Assembly (NCBI GenBank): GCA_964385055.1
Contig: CAYLMH010000004.1
Location: forward strand, 1 to 64,000
Direction of reading: 5' to 3'
Source: JACRPI01 sp964385055
GTDB lineage: Archaea; Nanobdellota; Nanobdellia; Woesearchaeales; DSVV01
Length of the DNA: 64,000 nucleotides
Every line of letters begins with the position of its first letter. Within the stretch, counting starts at the first letter, position 1. Shown here piece by piece: positions 8,139 through 17,724 of the stretch. The notes beneath the pieces were generated by a model. The model did no database searches. It saw only the letters and a program-made list of their open reading frames with translations, and was not told the origin of the DNA. The translations under genes were made by a program, and so were the position numbers.

Positions 8139-9580
8139 ATGAAAGTCCTGCTTGTGTATCCCCCATTTTGTACGCCAACTATGTTGCCATACTCTATTTC
8201 CTACTTGAACAATTTCTTATACAACAATTTAGATATTGATGTGAAATGTCTCGATCTTAACGCAAAGTTTCATTATTTACGGTTTCCTGCATTGCACAAA
8301 GCGATAGTAGAACTTCGTCAGAAAAAGCCATACATTCCAGAAACCTTGCAACAGTACGCGATGATTCTTGAAACTGTTGAGAAAGAAGCAGCAGACATTT
8401 ATTACGCGAACAACAAAGCTGTTCTTGCTGAGCAGCAACCTGAATTTTTGCAAGAACTTATGTCCTTTATTCTTGACGAGAAACCTGATCTTGTTGCGTT
8501 TAGTTTAGTCTATAGCAGCCAATGCTTCTACACCAAAGCGATTCTTGATGAACTGAAGAAGCATGGAATCGCTACTCTCGTTGGCGGTCCTGCGGTAAAC
8601 TCCAAAATAAAAGCACTTTGTCAATTCATGGCAAACGAAGTGGAAATGGTTGAGTTTATTGCACAAAAATATCCTGCCTTGAAGAAGTATGATGATGGGA
8701 TGAAAAATGATCGGAGTAAGAATAAAGAAATCCTTCTTCATGAGAAAGGAGCGCAGGAACATCCATATCATTGTGATACTATTCCTGATTTTTCTGATTA
8801 TCCTCTTGAAGAATATTTCTTGTTGGAAAAAATGGTCCCAATCAAAACCTGCAGTACGTGTTTTTACAAACAATGCACGTTCTGCACGCATTTTGCTGAT
8901 GTACCTTACTTAGAGTATAATGTTGACAATATTCGTAAGACTATTATTCAGAGTGGAGCGAAGTATATCTTTTTTGTCGATGACATGATCGCGAAAAATA
9001 GATTGCTCGAACTTGCGGCAATGCTTAAACCGCTTGGGGTGAAATGGTGGTGTCAACTTCGCCCTACAAAAGATCTTTTGGAAGTCTTTCCTGAATTATA
9101 CGCGTCTGGGTTGCACACCGTCTCCTGGGTGTTGAATCTGGCAATCAACGCATTCTTGATCTCATGAAAAAAGGAACGCAAGTCGAGATTGCTGCAAAAG
9201 TTCTTCAAAAAAGCCACGAAGCAGGAATTCGAAACGCGACCTATATTATGTTTGGATTTCCGACAGAAACAAAAGAAGAGTTTTTTGATACCATCACTTT
9301 TTTGAAGGAAAATCAAAATGTCATTGATCTTGTCACAACAAGTATTTTTGGGTTACAGAAAGGCGGGAAAGTCTACGCAAACCCTGACGCGTATGGCATT
9401 TCTGAAGTTGTGGAAAAAGAGAGAACTGTTCTTGACAAAAGTATTACTTATATTACAACTATAGGAATGCAGCGGGAAGACGCGCGAACCATGCGCAGAA
9501 AATACATGAAGACCATTAAGAACATTGACAAATTGCCTCGAATTTTGAATTATTTCAAGGAACAAGTTTTGTTGTGGTAG
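8139..9580 (+). pseudogene. B12-binding-type radical SAM protein, split by a frameshift
   Basis: The first part (8139-9167) has a cobalamin-binding-like N-terminal domain (start MKVLLVYPPF, LVGGPAV near residue 150) followed by the iron-sulfur motif C-x4-C-x2-C in CFYKQCTFC and VDDM. The second part (from about 9127) continues the TIM barrel (GIRNATYIMFGFPTETKEE). The two join if one G is added to the GGG run at 9127-9129: the reading then becomes SWGVESGNQRILDLMKKG, a classic radical SAM core sequence. Total about 480 residues. Either a sequencing/assembly indel in a homopolymer or a genuine disruption; the intact flanking motifs favour an error or a very recent mutation. The substrate is unknown; relatives include methylthiotransferases and C-methyltransferases. 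Confidence 0.8.
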
Positions 9581-9682
9581 AATTCTCTTTTTTCTCGTCG
9601 AGAATCTAATTCTTTTCTTTAAAAAGAAAAAACACTCGACCCCTACATTTTTATATCAGTACTCACTTTCCTACAAAATACA

Positions 9683-11968
9683 ATGTCGTATCAATTAATA
9701 ATTACCGAGAAGCCAAGCGCTGCAAAAAAGATCGCAGAAGCATTAGCAGATGGCAAGCCTATCAAAAAAACAGATGGAAAAGTCACGTATTGGGAACTCA
9801 CGCATGGTAAACAAGATATTGTTATTGCGCCAGCAGCGGGTCATCTCTATACCATTACTGAATCTGAAAAAAAAGGGTGGACGTATCCTGTTTTTGATGT
9901 CAAATGGGTAGAAACATCTGAAGTGGACAAAGGCGCGGAACACACTGCCGCGTTTGTCAAAACATTAAAAAAATTATCAAAGAAAGCAACTTCTTTTATT
10001 CTTGCGACAGATTACGATATTGAAGGAGATGTTATTGGGTTTAACATTCTCAAATTTTGCTGCAATAAAAAAGAACATGACGCAAAACGAATGAAATATT
10101 CTACATTAACGACTGATGAACTTCGTGAATCGTACACACATCCTGAAAAAACCATTAATTGGGGGCAGACTAATGCAGGACTGACACGACACGAACTTGA
10201 TTGGTATTATGGGATTAATTTAAGTCGAGCGTTAAGTTTAGCTGTTAAAGCTGCAGGAAGTTTTAAGATTCTCAGTTCTGGAAGAGTTCAGGGTCCGTCA
10301 CTCAAGATTGTCGTTGATAGAGAAAAGGAAATCATGGCTTTCAAACCAGAACCGTTCTGGCAAATTGAACTCATCGGTTCTGTGAAGAATGAACATAAAA
10401 AAGACGTCGCGCTTTCTGCATGGCACAAAGATGATCGCATCTTTGACAAGAAAAAAGCTGAAAAAATTATGGAGCATACCAAAGGAAAACCTGCGGTGAT
10501 CGCGGAAATTTCCAAACGACAATTTGAACAAGCCCCTCCTACTCCTTTTGATTTGACGACGTTACAGACTGAATCGTATAGATGTCTGAAATATCAACCA
10601 AAAAGAACACTTGAGATTGCGCAAGAGTTGTATTTAGGTGGACTCATTTCTTATCCGCGAACTTCTTCCCAACAATTACCTGAACAACTGGGGTATAAAA
10701 AATTATTACAAGCGCTTGAGAAAAATCCAGAATACAAAGAACTTGCGGGTCGATTACTTGGACGAGGGGTTTTGAAACCAAACAACGGCAAGAAAACAGA
10801 TCCTGCGCATCCTGCTATTTATCCCACTGGTCAACGAGCGCATCTTGATGGACAAAAAGCGCGATTATATGATCTTATTGTGAAACGCTTCTTTGCAACA
10901 TTTTCAGATCCTGCGACACGAGAGACAAATTCCATGGATATTGATGTCAATAAAGAAATTTTTGTCGCGAAAGGAACACGCACTATCAAACCAGGCTGGC
11001 ACGAATTTTATATGCCTTACGTGAAATTAGAAGAATTAGAAATGCCGCTTGTTGCAAAAGGCGATAGCGTGAAGGTCAAGGAGATTGTGAAACATGACAT
11101 GATGACGCAGCCTCCGAAACGCTATACTGTCGCTTCTATTATTAAAGAGCTTGAGAAACAAAATCTTGGCACAAAAGCAACACGCGCGTCTATTATTGAA
11201 ACGCTGTTTAACAGAGGGTATGCTGATCCGACGACGCTTGGCGCAACAAAACTTGGCATTCAAACTGTTGAAACGCTGGAAAAATATTGTCCTTCTATTC
11301 TTGATCAGCAATTAACACGACATTTTGAAGAAGAGATGGATGAAATTCAGGATCACAAGAAAAAACCTGCGCAGGTTTTGGAAGAAGCAAAAGAAGTGTT
11401 GACAAAAATACTTGGTATCTTTAAGAAACATGAGAAGCATATTGGCACAGAATTGATTGGCGCGAATCGCGAAGCGCAGCAGATTGCTTCTACTATTGGT
11501 CCATGTCCGCACTGTAAACATGAGGGGACATTGATGTTGAAGCGCGGGAAGTTTGGATTATTTATTGCATGTTCAAAATATCCTGACTGCGAAAAAACCT
11601 TTAAGATTCCTGCTGCTTCATTGATTAAACCAACAGATAAAATTTGTGATGTTTGCAAGCATCCAATTATTCAGGTCATTAAGAAAGCACGACGACCTGT
11701 ACAGTTTTGTTTGAACACGAATTGTCCAACGAAACATGAAGGAGTTTCTGCTAAAGAAATTCATGATATTGAAAGCGGAAAGACGACGAAACCTTGTCCG
11801 ACGTGTAAAGCTCCTTTAATTTTACGTAAATCAGTGTATGGAACATTTTTGGGATGTAGTACGTTCCCTAAATGTCGATATATTGAACGATTAGGGGAGC
11901 GACCGAAAGTGAAGAAGAAAGAGGAAGATGTGAAGGTTGAGGTTGGGAAGAGCGATGAGGATGAGTAG
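9683..11968 (+). CDS. topA: DNA topoisomerase I (type IA)
   Basis: A 761-residue type IA topoisomerase that relaxes negative supercoils by single-strand passage. The TOPRIM domain begins with ITEKPSAAKKIA (catalytic Glu9) and carries the metal-binding DYDIEGD near residue 110. The active-site Tyr324 is in SYPRTSSQQLP. The C-terminus has zinc-finger repeats: CPHCKHEG with CSKYPDC, CDVCKHP with a CLNTNC partner, and CPTCKAP with CSTFPKC. The length and layout are typical of archaeal TopA. It is monocistronic with TTTATATC upstream at about 9650. Confidence 0.95.
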   Translation: MSYQLIITEKPSAAKKIAEALADGKPIKKTDGKVTYWELTHGKQDIVIAPAAGHLYTITESEKKGWTYPVFDVKWVETSEVDKGAEHTAAFVKTLKKLSKKATSFILATDYDIEGDVIGFNILKFCCNKKEHDAKRMKYSTLTTDELRESYTHPEKTINWGQTNAGLTRHELDWYYGINLSRALSLAVKAAGSFKILSSGRVQGPSLKIVVDREKEIMAFKPEPFWQIELIGSVKNEHKKDVALSAWHKDDRIFDKKKAEKIMEHTKGKPAVIAEISKRQFEQAPPTPFDLTTLQTESYRCLKYQPKRTLEIAQELYLGGLISYPRTSSQQLPEQLGYKKLLQALEKNPEYKELAGRLLGRGVLKPNNGKKTDPAHPAIYPTGQRAHLDGQKARLYDLIVKRFFATFSDPATRETNSMDIDVNKEIFVAKGTRTIKPGWHEFYMPYVKLEELEMPLVAKGDSVKVKEIVKHDMMTQPPKRYTVASIIKELEKQNLGTKATRASIIETLFNRGYADPTTLGATKLGIQTVETLEKYCPSILDQQLTRHFEEEMDEIQDHKKKPAQVLEEAKEVLTKILGIFKKHEKHIGTELIGANREAQQIASTIGPCPHCKHEGTLMLKRGKFGLFIACSKYPDCEKTFKIPAASLIKPTDKICDVCKHPIIQVIKKARRPVQFCLNTNCPTKHEGVSAKEIHDIESGKTTKPCPTCKAPLILRKSVYGTFLGCSTFPKCRYIERLGERPKVKKKEEDVKVEVGKSDEDE

Positions 11969-11992
11969 GGAAATCCATATTTTTTAGATTCT

Positions 11993-12307
11993 CTACTTTA
12001 CCACAACAGCAGTACCATACACGAGAATCTCTTCTCCAGCTTGTGCAATAGTCGATGTTTGAAAGCGAACTGAGACAACTGCATTCGCGCCACGCTTCTT
12101 TGCTTCTTCAAGCATACGTTGAACAGATTGTTCTCTTGTATCTGCCATTAAACGAGTATATTCAACAACTTCGCCACCAACCAAGTTTCTCAGACCTGCA
12201 ATGAAGTCTGCGCCAACCCAGCGTGCTCGGACAGTGTTTCCTGCGACTAAACCAAGTGTTTTTGTGATCTTCTTTCCTGCTATTTGTTCTGTTGTGGTGT
12301 ATTCCAT
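11993..12307 (-). CDS. YbjQ/UPF0145 family protein
   Basis: A 104-residue member of the YbjQ (DUF74/UPF0145) family, small pentameric proteins of unknown function, sometimes linked to heavy-metal or stress responses. The conserved core EAKKRGANAVVSVRF followed by EILVYGTAVVV is typical, as is the ARWVGADFIAGLRNLVGGE segment. The length is standard. Its promoter region (CATAAAAGC near 12325) abuts the palindrome at 12340-12356 that belongs to the upstream element of the tRNA-like gene, so the two genes share an intergenic control region. Confidence 0.85.
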   Translation of the reverse strand: MEYTTTEQIAGKKITKTLGLVAGNTVRARWVGADFIAGLRNLVGGEVVEYTRLMADTREQSVQRMLEEAKKRGANAVVSVRFQTSTIAQAGEEILVYGTAVVVK

Positions 12308-12339
12308 GCGAAAAGATACTACTCTTTTGCTTTTATGTC

Positions 12340-12447
12340 TTTCGGAACATCCGAAAATTTTCGCTGTTTTTCAGTTTTTGGCGAAACATATTCGACTTAT
12401 CCGAAAATCCTTCGGAATGTCCGTAAGATTTTCGGAAAACTCGTCGA
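12340..12447. promoter_or_regulatory. 108-bp palindromic upstream element, copy A
   Basis: Starts with a perfect palindrome TTTCGGA-ACA-TCCGAAA (12340-12356), then 25 unconserved bases, then a 66-bp block (12382-12447) that matches 28123-28188 at 63 of 66 positions, 51 of them in an unbroken identical run (12397-12447). The block holds more TCCGAAA/TTTCGGA half-sites arranged as a long imperfect hairpin with an ATG loop. It ends about 7 bp before the TATA-like TATTAATAAG of the tRNA-like gene. The same spacing at copy B shows the layout is conserved. Confidence 0.75.
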
Positions 12448-12453
12448 TAAACC

Positions 12454-12463
12454 TATTAATAAG
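12454..12463 (+). promoter_or_regulatory. TATA box of the tRNA-like gene A
   Basis: TATTAATAAG about 25 bp before the 5' end of the tRNA-like gene. The TTAATAAG core recurs at 28197-28204 before the second copy although the flanks differ. Confidence 0.5.
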
Positions 12464-12483
12464 TTTGTTCTAAGAAATTGGAT

Positions 12484-12605
12484 GCCCGGATCGCATAATC
12501 TGGTATTGCGGAGGACTGATGAAACCTTTAGGCGACTAAAGGTTTCGGCGATCCTCTTTAGTTCCATGCACGGAGCTTCTGTGGGTTCAAATCCCACTCC
12601 GGGCG
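12484..12605 (+). tRNA. intron-containing class II tRNA, apparent anticodon GAU
   Basis: Acceptor GCCCGGA/TCCGGGC with G73, a 3-bp D-stem (GCA/TGC) with a G18G19 loop, anticodon stem GAGGA/TCCTC, a 24-nt variable region forming a GTTCC/GGAGC arm, and T-arm GTGGG-TTCAAAT-CCCAC. The anticodon arm holds a canonical bulge-helix-bulge: middle helix CTGA/TCGG, 5' bulge TGA, 3' bulge CGA, inner hairpin AACCTTTAG-GCGA-CTAAAGGTT. Standard cleavage removes 12522-12550 (29 nt) at position 37/38 and leaves the loop CTGATGA, anticodon GAU with G37. The long arm, 3-bp D-stem and G73 are serine-type features; GAU would read isoleucine codons, where A37 is normal. No CCA is encoded. The fold is convincing; the identity is open. 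Confidence 0.75.
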
Positions 12606-12681
12606 TTATTATCCTATACAAGAATATAAATCTTTTCCCAAAACAACAAGCAATTTATACCAAAACGCATTATTCCAGAGA

Positions 12682-13485
12682 ATGAACGACCTCATTATCG
12701 CAGTGCTCCTTGGTATTGTTGAAGGCATTACTGAATTTTTGCCCATCTCATCCACAGGACACTTGATTCTTGTGAACAACATTGTTTCATTCACTGGTGC
12801 ATTTCCAACGCTCTTTGACATCGTGATCCAATCTGGCGCAATTCTTGCAGTTCTTCTTTATTTTCGAAAGAAAATTATTCCTGTGCAAAAAAATACTCAA
12901 GAACGACAAAACACTCTTGAAATTTGGAAGAGAATACTGATTAGTGTTCTTCCTGCACTTGTTGTAGGAGGTTTATTGGGTACATGGATCCAGGAAACAC
13001 TCTTTACTCCGTTAGTTGTTGCGATTGCATTGCTTGTCGGCGGGCTATTTCTTTTCTTTATAGAGCAGTTTACAGAAAAAAGACAGAAGATCGCAGATAT
13101 TGTGCAGGTTGGATATGCAACTGCCTTCTTTATTGGTTTGATTCAATGTTTTGCGTTGATTCCTGGTGTTTCTCGTGCAGCTGCAACAATTATTGGTGCA
13201 ATGCTTCTTGGCTTGAACAGAAAAACTGCGACAGAATATTCTTTTTTTCTTGCAATTCCCACCTTGCTTGCTGCATCAGGATATTCGCTTTTTAGCTATT
13301 TTAGCGAGGGGAATAGTATTACTTCTGCTCAATTTTCTATTCTCGCTCTTGGATTTGTTGTTTCTTTTATTACTGCCTTGCTCGCTATTGCGTGGCTTAT
13401 GAAGTACATTTCCAACCATGATTTCAAGCTGTTTGGGTATTATAGAATTATTCTTGCGATTGTTGTTTTTATTTTGTTGTTCTGA
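12682..13485 (+). CDS. uppP: undecaprenyl-diphosphatase UppP
   Basis: A 267-residue integral membrane phosphatase of the BacA/UppP family, which recycles polyprenyl diphosphate carrier lipids. In archaea the substrate would be a dolichyl/polyprenyl diphosphate used in glycan assembly. The two signature regions are present: EGITEFLPISSTGH near the N-terminus and PGVSRAAATIIGAMLLGL in the second half, both with the conserved Glu, Ser and Arg. About eight hydrophobic helices. A TTTATACC box lies about 31 bp before the ATG. It may supply carrier lipid for the GT39-like enzyme at 29253-30806. Confidence 0.93.
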   Translation: MNDLIIAVLLGIVEGITEFLPISSTGHLILVNNIVSFTGAFPTLFDIVIQSGAILAVLLYFRKKIIPVQKNTQERQNTLEIWKRILISVLPALVVGGLLGTWIQETLFTPLVVAIALLVGGLFLFFIEQFTEKRQKIADIVQVGYATAFFIGLIQCFALIPGVSRAAATIIGAMLLGLNRKTATEYSFFLAIPTLLAASGYSLFSYFSEGNSITSAQFSILALGFVVSFITALLAIAWLMKYISNHDFKLFGYYRIILAIVVFILLF

Positions 13486-13533
13486 TTTTTCAAAATACAA
13501 AATTATAAATACAACTTTTATCAGAAAAAGAGT

Positions 13534-14901
13534 ATGGATGGAAAGGAAATAAAATCTGAGACGAAAGAACACAAGCCTGAAACTAAACCTGAAATAAAAC
13601 CAGAACATAAAAATGGCAATGGCCACAAAAAATTTCTCTTTGTTTCCAACGAAAGCCTCAGCGGCGATCTTGCATGGCAAATTCAAAAAGAAGGACACAA
13701 AGTTCGTTGTTATATCAAAAGCGGCACTGATCAAGACGTTTACGATGGTATTCTTGAAAAAGTTTCCAACTGGCGTGAAGAAGTAGATTGGGCAGACGTT
13801 ATTGTTTTCGACGACACTGGCTTTGGAGAAATCGCTGACAAACTTCGCAAAGAAGGAAAATTTGTTGTCGGCGGAACAGCATACACTGATCGTCTTGAAG
13901 AAGATCGCGAGTTTGGTCAATCAGAACTCAAACGTGTTGGAGTAAACGTTCTTCCTCGCTGGAATTTTACGAACATGGATGAAGCGATTGACTTTTTACA
14001 GAAAACTCCTGGGCGATATGTCCTTAAACCAAGTGGTTTTATTGGTTCTGATCAAAAAGCACTTTTGTTTATCGCAGAAGAAGAAGATGGCAAAGATCTT
14101 CTTGAAGTCATGATGCATAACAGAAAAGCATGGTCTAAGAAGGCAAAACATTTCCAGCTTCAGAAATATGTTACTGGTGTTGAAGTCGCGGTTGGCGCTT
14201 TTTTTAATGGTAAAGAGTTTATCACTCCTGTTTGTGTCAATTTTGAACACAAAAGAATGTTTCCTGGAGACATTGGACCATTTACTGGTGAGATGGGGAC
14301 ACTGATGTTTTTCGCGCCGAGTTGTGAGATTTACAAACAAACCTTGGAAAAAATGAAACCACTTCTCGCAGAATCTAATTATGTGGGCTATGTGGACATT
14401 AATTGCATCGCAGATCGTTATGGCATTCATCCTCTTGAATTTACTTGTCGCTTTGGGTATCCTACGATCAGCATTCAGATGGAAGGAATACTGAATCCTT
14501 GGGGAGATTTGATGTATCAGCTTGCGAAAGGAGAGCAGTTTGATCTCAAAACAAAAAAAGGATTTCAAGTAGGCGTTGTTGTCGCTGTTCCTCCATTTCC
14601 GTTTGATGATCCAAAAACATTCGCTGTCTACAAAGATTCCTCTGTTCTCTTTAGGAAACCAAGTTGGGAAGGTGTTCATCTTGGCGATGTTAAAATGGTG
14701 GAAGATGATCTTCGACTTGCAGGAGAATCTGGTTATGCGCTGGTCATTACTGGTTCTGGAACCACTGTTGATGACGCGCGAAAACAAGCGTATAACCGCG
14801 TGAAAAACATTATGCTGCAGAACATGTTCTATCGTGTAGATATTGGCGCGAAATGGGTTAATGATTCTGATCGATTGCATACCTGGGGATATTTGTATTA
14901 A
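13534..14901 (+). CDS. PurD-like ATP-grasp protein
   Basis: A 455-residue ATP-grasp enzyme resembling phosphoribosylamine-glycine ligase (PurD, second step of purine synthesis). A charged 28-residue N-terminal extension (lysine/glutamate-rich, no fold) precedes a Rossmann-like domain (KKFLFVSNESLSGDLAWQI). The ATP-grasp domain shows RYVLKPSGFIGSD, a mid-domain QKYVTGVEVAVGAFF and the metal-binding LEFTCRFGYPT. Canonical PurD starts with a GxGGREHA motif, which is absent, so the true substrate may differ. purC and purB are also in the window (35245, 36537) but not adjacent. TTATAAATAC lies about 30 bp upstream of the ATG. Confidence 0.65.
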   Translation: MDGKEIKSETKEHKPETKPEIKPEHKNGNGHKKFLFVSNESLSGDLAWQIQKEGHKVRCYIKSGTDQDVYDGILEKVSNWREEVDWADVIVFDDTGFGEIADKLRKEGKFVVGGTAYTDRLEEDREFGQSELKRVGVNVLPRWNFTNMDEAIDFLQKTPGRYVLKPSGFIGSDQKALLFIAEEEDGKDLLEVMMHNRKAWSKKAKHFQLQKYVTGVEVAVGAFFNGKEFITPVCVNFEHKRMFPGDIGPFTGEMGTLMFFAPSCEIYKQTLEKMKPLLAESNYVGYVDINCIADRYGIHPLEFTCRFGYPTISIQMEGILNPWGDLMYQLAKGEQFDLKTKKGFQVGVVVAVPPFPFDDPKTFAVYKDSSVLFRKPSWEGVHLGDVKMVEDDLRLAGESGYALVITGSGTTVDDARKQAYNRVKNIMLQNMFYRVDIGAKWVNDSDRLHTWGYLY

Positions 14902-14940
14902 ACAAAATCTTTATTAACTTATCATTGTATTGGGCCTCGT

Positions 14941-15852
14941 ATGGAAATATTTAGTATCATTCTCATCATTGCTGGTCTTTGTTTATTTGAAACTATCAGC
15001 AGCATCGATAACGCAATCATCAACGCAGAAGTTCTCTCCACTATGGGAGAAAAAGCCCGACGATGGTTCTTGATTTGGGGTATTCTCTTTGCAGTCTTTG
15101 TCATTAGAGGATTATTGCCATGGGCTATTGTTTGGGCAGTCAATCCAACCCTTGGTCCAGTCGAAGCATTGTTTGCGACATTCAGCAATGATCCTTCTGT
15201 TATTGAAGCAGTGGAAACATCGGCTCCTCTTCTTTTAATTGGAGGCGGTGTTTTTCTTATATTCCTCTTTTTCCACTGGATATTTTTAGAACCAAAACAT
15301 TATGGATTATATGGTGAAGAATATATTCAATCCAAAGGAGTTTGGTTCTTCGCAGTTGTTTCTGTTTTGCTTTCTCTTATTGTCTGGTACGCGCTCAAAG
15401 AAAATCCATTCATGGCATTTTGCGCTGTCGTTGGCTCCACTGCATTCTTCATTACACATGGTTTTAAGGAAAACGCTGCAGAACAGGAAAAACATTTGAT
15501 GGACAAGAAGAAGACAGACCTCAGCAAGATCTTCTACCTTGAAGTTATTGACGCAACTTTCTCGATTGATGGAGTTTTAGGCGCATTCGCGTTTACGCTT
15601 TCTGTTCCTCTTATTTTGATAGGAAATGGACTAGGTGCGATTGTTTTGCGGCAAGTCACTGTGAGCAACGTTGAGCGCATTAAGAAGTATAAATATTTGA
15701 AAAATGGCGCAATGTATTCGATCTTATTTTTAGGATCATTTATGCTGTTGGATAGTTTTGGGTATAATATCCCTCATTGGGCTTCACCAACAATTACCTT
15801 TGCAGCAGTAGGATTCTTTTTCTGGAAGTCAAAGAAAGAGATGAAAAAGTAG
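14941..15852 (+). CDS. TerC/DUF475 family membrane protein
   Basis: A 303-residue polytopic membrane protein of the TerC/DUF475 group, proteins linked to metal-ion (notably manganese) efflux and tellurium resistance. The conserved FETISSIDNAIINAEVL in helix 1 and EVIDATFSIDGVLGAFAF in the second half both contain the intramembrane Asp residues typical of the family. About eight helices with a charged central loop (AAEQEKHLMDKKKTD). It follows the PurD-like gene by 39 bp on the same strand but has its own AT-rich promoter region. The NRAMP-type transporter at 33651 is a separate metal system. Confidence 0.85.
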   Translation: MEIFSIILIIAGLCLFETISSIDNAIINAEVLSTMGEKARRWFLIWGILFAVFVIRGLLPWAIVWAVNPTLGPVEALFATFSNDPSVIEAVETSAPLLLIGGGVFLIFLFFHWIFLEPKHYGLYGEEYIQSKGVWFFAVVSVLLSLIVWYALKENPFMAFCAVVGSTAFFITHGFKENAAEQEKHLMDKKKTDLSKIFYLEVIDATFSIDGVLGAFAFTLSVPLILIGNGLGAIVLRQVTVSNVERIKKYKYLKNGAMYSILFLGSFMLLDSFGYNIPHWASPTITFAAVGFFFWKSKKEMKK

Positions 15853-15900
15853 ATTTGTTTGACAAAAAACTACTTATAGAAGAAGCAAAAGCTTATACTC

Positions 15901-17721
15901 ATGAAAGATTTTCATCAAAATAACCTTGCGCATTCCTCATCTCCATACCTCCAACAACACAAAGATAATCCCATTCATTGGCAAGAATGGTCTCTTGAAG
16001 TATTGGAGCACGCGAAAAAACAAAATAAACTTCTTTTTGTTTCTGTGGGTTACGCGACCTGCCATTGGTGTCATGTTATGGCAGCAGAAGCGTTTTCGAA
16101 TCCTGAAATTGCGCACTTTCTTAATGATCAATTTGTTGCAATCAAAGTTGATCGAGAACAGCGCCCTGATATTGATCAATATATGATGGCATTTTTGATT
16201 GAGCAACAAGGACATGGAGGATGGCCACTCAATGTTATTCTGACTCCTGACAAAAAGCCCATGCTCGCAATGACGTACGTTCCAGTTATTCCGAAATGTG
16301 GGATGCCTGGCTTACTTCAAATCTTAGAACACGTGGCTTCTTTGCACGAAAAAAAGATTCCCTCTTTTGAACCATTTGTGCCTGAACATTTTTCTGAGAG
16401 CACCAGCACTTCTCTTGCTCAAGAGGAAGTTGTTGAAACCATACTTCGCTCTTTTGATACCTCTACTGCAAGTTTTCACCACGGCCCGCAATTTCCACCA
16501 CACAACACCCTCCTTTTTTTGCTTGCGTATTATGAAGAGACAAAACATGATGCGGTGAAGAATATTGTTGAGAGCATTTTAGATACTCTTGCAACGCGTG
16601 GTCTTCATGATCATCTTCAAGGAGGATTTTATCGCTATTGTATTGATCAACAATGGACAATTCCGCATTTTGAAAAAATGCTGTATGACCAAGCACTGCT
16701 TCTTTGGGTGTTTAGTGTTGCTTACAAAGTGTTGATGAAGAATGCGTACAAAGAAGTTGCAGAGAACATTATTTCTTGTCTTGAGGAGACATTTGAAGAA
16801 GATAACTTGTATTATTCTGGCCATGACGCAGATACTGCCCATGAAGAAGGCGTAACGTATGTTTGGACAAAAGAGGAGTTGGAAAAAGTTTTATCGCCAG
16901 CAGAGTACGCTGCTTTTGCTTCTTTGTATCTCTTGGATGAAAATTTTGAAGGCAATATTCATTTAACGAAGAAAAAGTTAGAGACAGTACCTGCTATCGA
17001 AAAAAAACTCTTATTGCTTCGAAAAAAACGTGAACAACCTTTTGTTGATAGAAAAATAATAACGAGCTGGAACGCGCTTCTTGGCATTGCATTTGTTATG
17101 GCAGAACGCGGTGGTTGCTCTTCTCAGGGTTATGAAAAGGCCACTGTTTTGTTTCAGAATCTTTTAAAAAAACATTATGCTCATAAAAAACTTGCGCATA
17201 GTTCCCTTGGAAACAACGTACAACACCAAGAATTTCTTGAAGATTATGCTGCACTCCTTTTGTTTGCAACGTATTTGTTTGAGGTAAAACATGATGATGA
17301 CGTTGAGAATATCATTAAAGAGCTTTTTCTGAAGCTCGATTCTTTTTATGATCCTGGTAGAAAACAATGGATTGAAAGCAGGAATGCTGATTTTATGCAG
17401 ATCTTCGCACAACAGTATGATCATCCTACTCCTTCCAGTGTTTCTGTTGCGGAATATGCGTTGTTTCGTTCACAGATTATTTTAGAGAAAGAATATTCTT
17501 CTCTAGGATATGGATCTGCGTTTAGTCGTGATTTTCATAACTTGTTTGCCTTCTATAGCCAAGGATACATGCACATACTTCATGCTCCTTCTCTTGTTGA
17601 TCTGAAATTACTTCCCGTTAACGCATTCGTTCTCAAAAGAGATACATTTGAAGATTGTTATAGAGGAACATGTCGAAAATTTATTGATGATAAGGAGTTC
17701 GTTGAGTCCTTTGAGAAATGA
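15901..17721 (+). CDS. thioredoxin-domain protein of the YyaL/SSP411 (DUF255) family
   Basis: A 606-residue cytoplasmic protein. The N-terminal DUF255 thioredoxin-like domain begins HSSSPYLQQHKDNPIHWQEW and carries a CHWCHVM redox motif near residue 55. Behind it is an (alpha/alpha)6 barrel similar to N-acylglucosamine 2-epimerases (LQGGFYRYCIDQQWTIPHFEKMLYDQALLLW; the PHFEKMLYDQ motif is diagnostic). The length is somewhat shorter than the usual 650-700 residues. The family is widespread, with no agreed function; links to disulfide or sugar metabolism are only suggested. Its ATG follows the TerC-like gene by 48 bp. Confidence 0.9.
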   Translation: MKDFHQNNLAHSSSPYLQQHKDNPIHWQEWSLEVLEHAKKQNKLLFVSVGYATCHWCHVMAAEAFSNPEIAHFLNDQFVAIKVDREQRPDIDQYMMAFLIEQQGHGGWPLNVILTPDKKPMLAMTYVPVIPKCGMPGLLQILEHVASLHEKKIPSFEPFVPEHFSESTSTSLAQEEVVETILRSFDTSTASFHHGPQFPPHNTLLFLLAYYEETKHDAVKNIVESILDTLATRGLHDHLQGGFYRYCIDQQWTIPHFEKMLYDQALLLWVFSVAYKVLMKNAYKEVAENIISCLEETFEEDNLYYSGHDADTAHEEGVTYVWTKEELEKVLSPAEYAAFASLYLLDENFEGNIHLTKKKLETVPAIEKKLLLLRKKREQPFVDRKIITSWNALLGIAFVMAERGGCSSQGYEKATVLFQNLLKKHYAHKKLAHSSLGNNVQHQEFLEDYAALLLFATYLFEVKHDDDVENIIKELFLKLDSFYDPGRKQWIESRNADFMQIFAQQYDHPTPSSVSVAEYALFRSQIILEKEYSSLGYGSAFSRDFHNLFAFYSQGYMHILHAPSLVDLKLLPVNAFVLKRDTFEDCYRGTCRKFIDDKEFVESFEK

Positions 17722-17724
17722 AAT

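Noticed and set aside
12484..12605. Box C/D small RNA (CTGATGA resembles box C)
   Set aside because: No box D (CTGA) at a suitable place downstream; the BHB and full cloverleaf explain the sequence better.
13996..14880. Long antisense frame (294 codons) opposite the PurD-like gene
   Set aside because: Third-position complement of a well-coded gene; residue composition (Ile/Phe/His/Asn-rich) is not protein-like.
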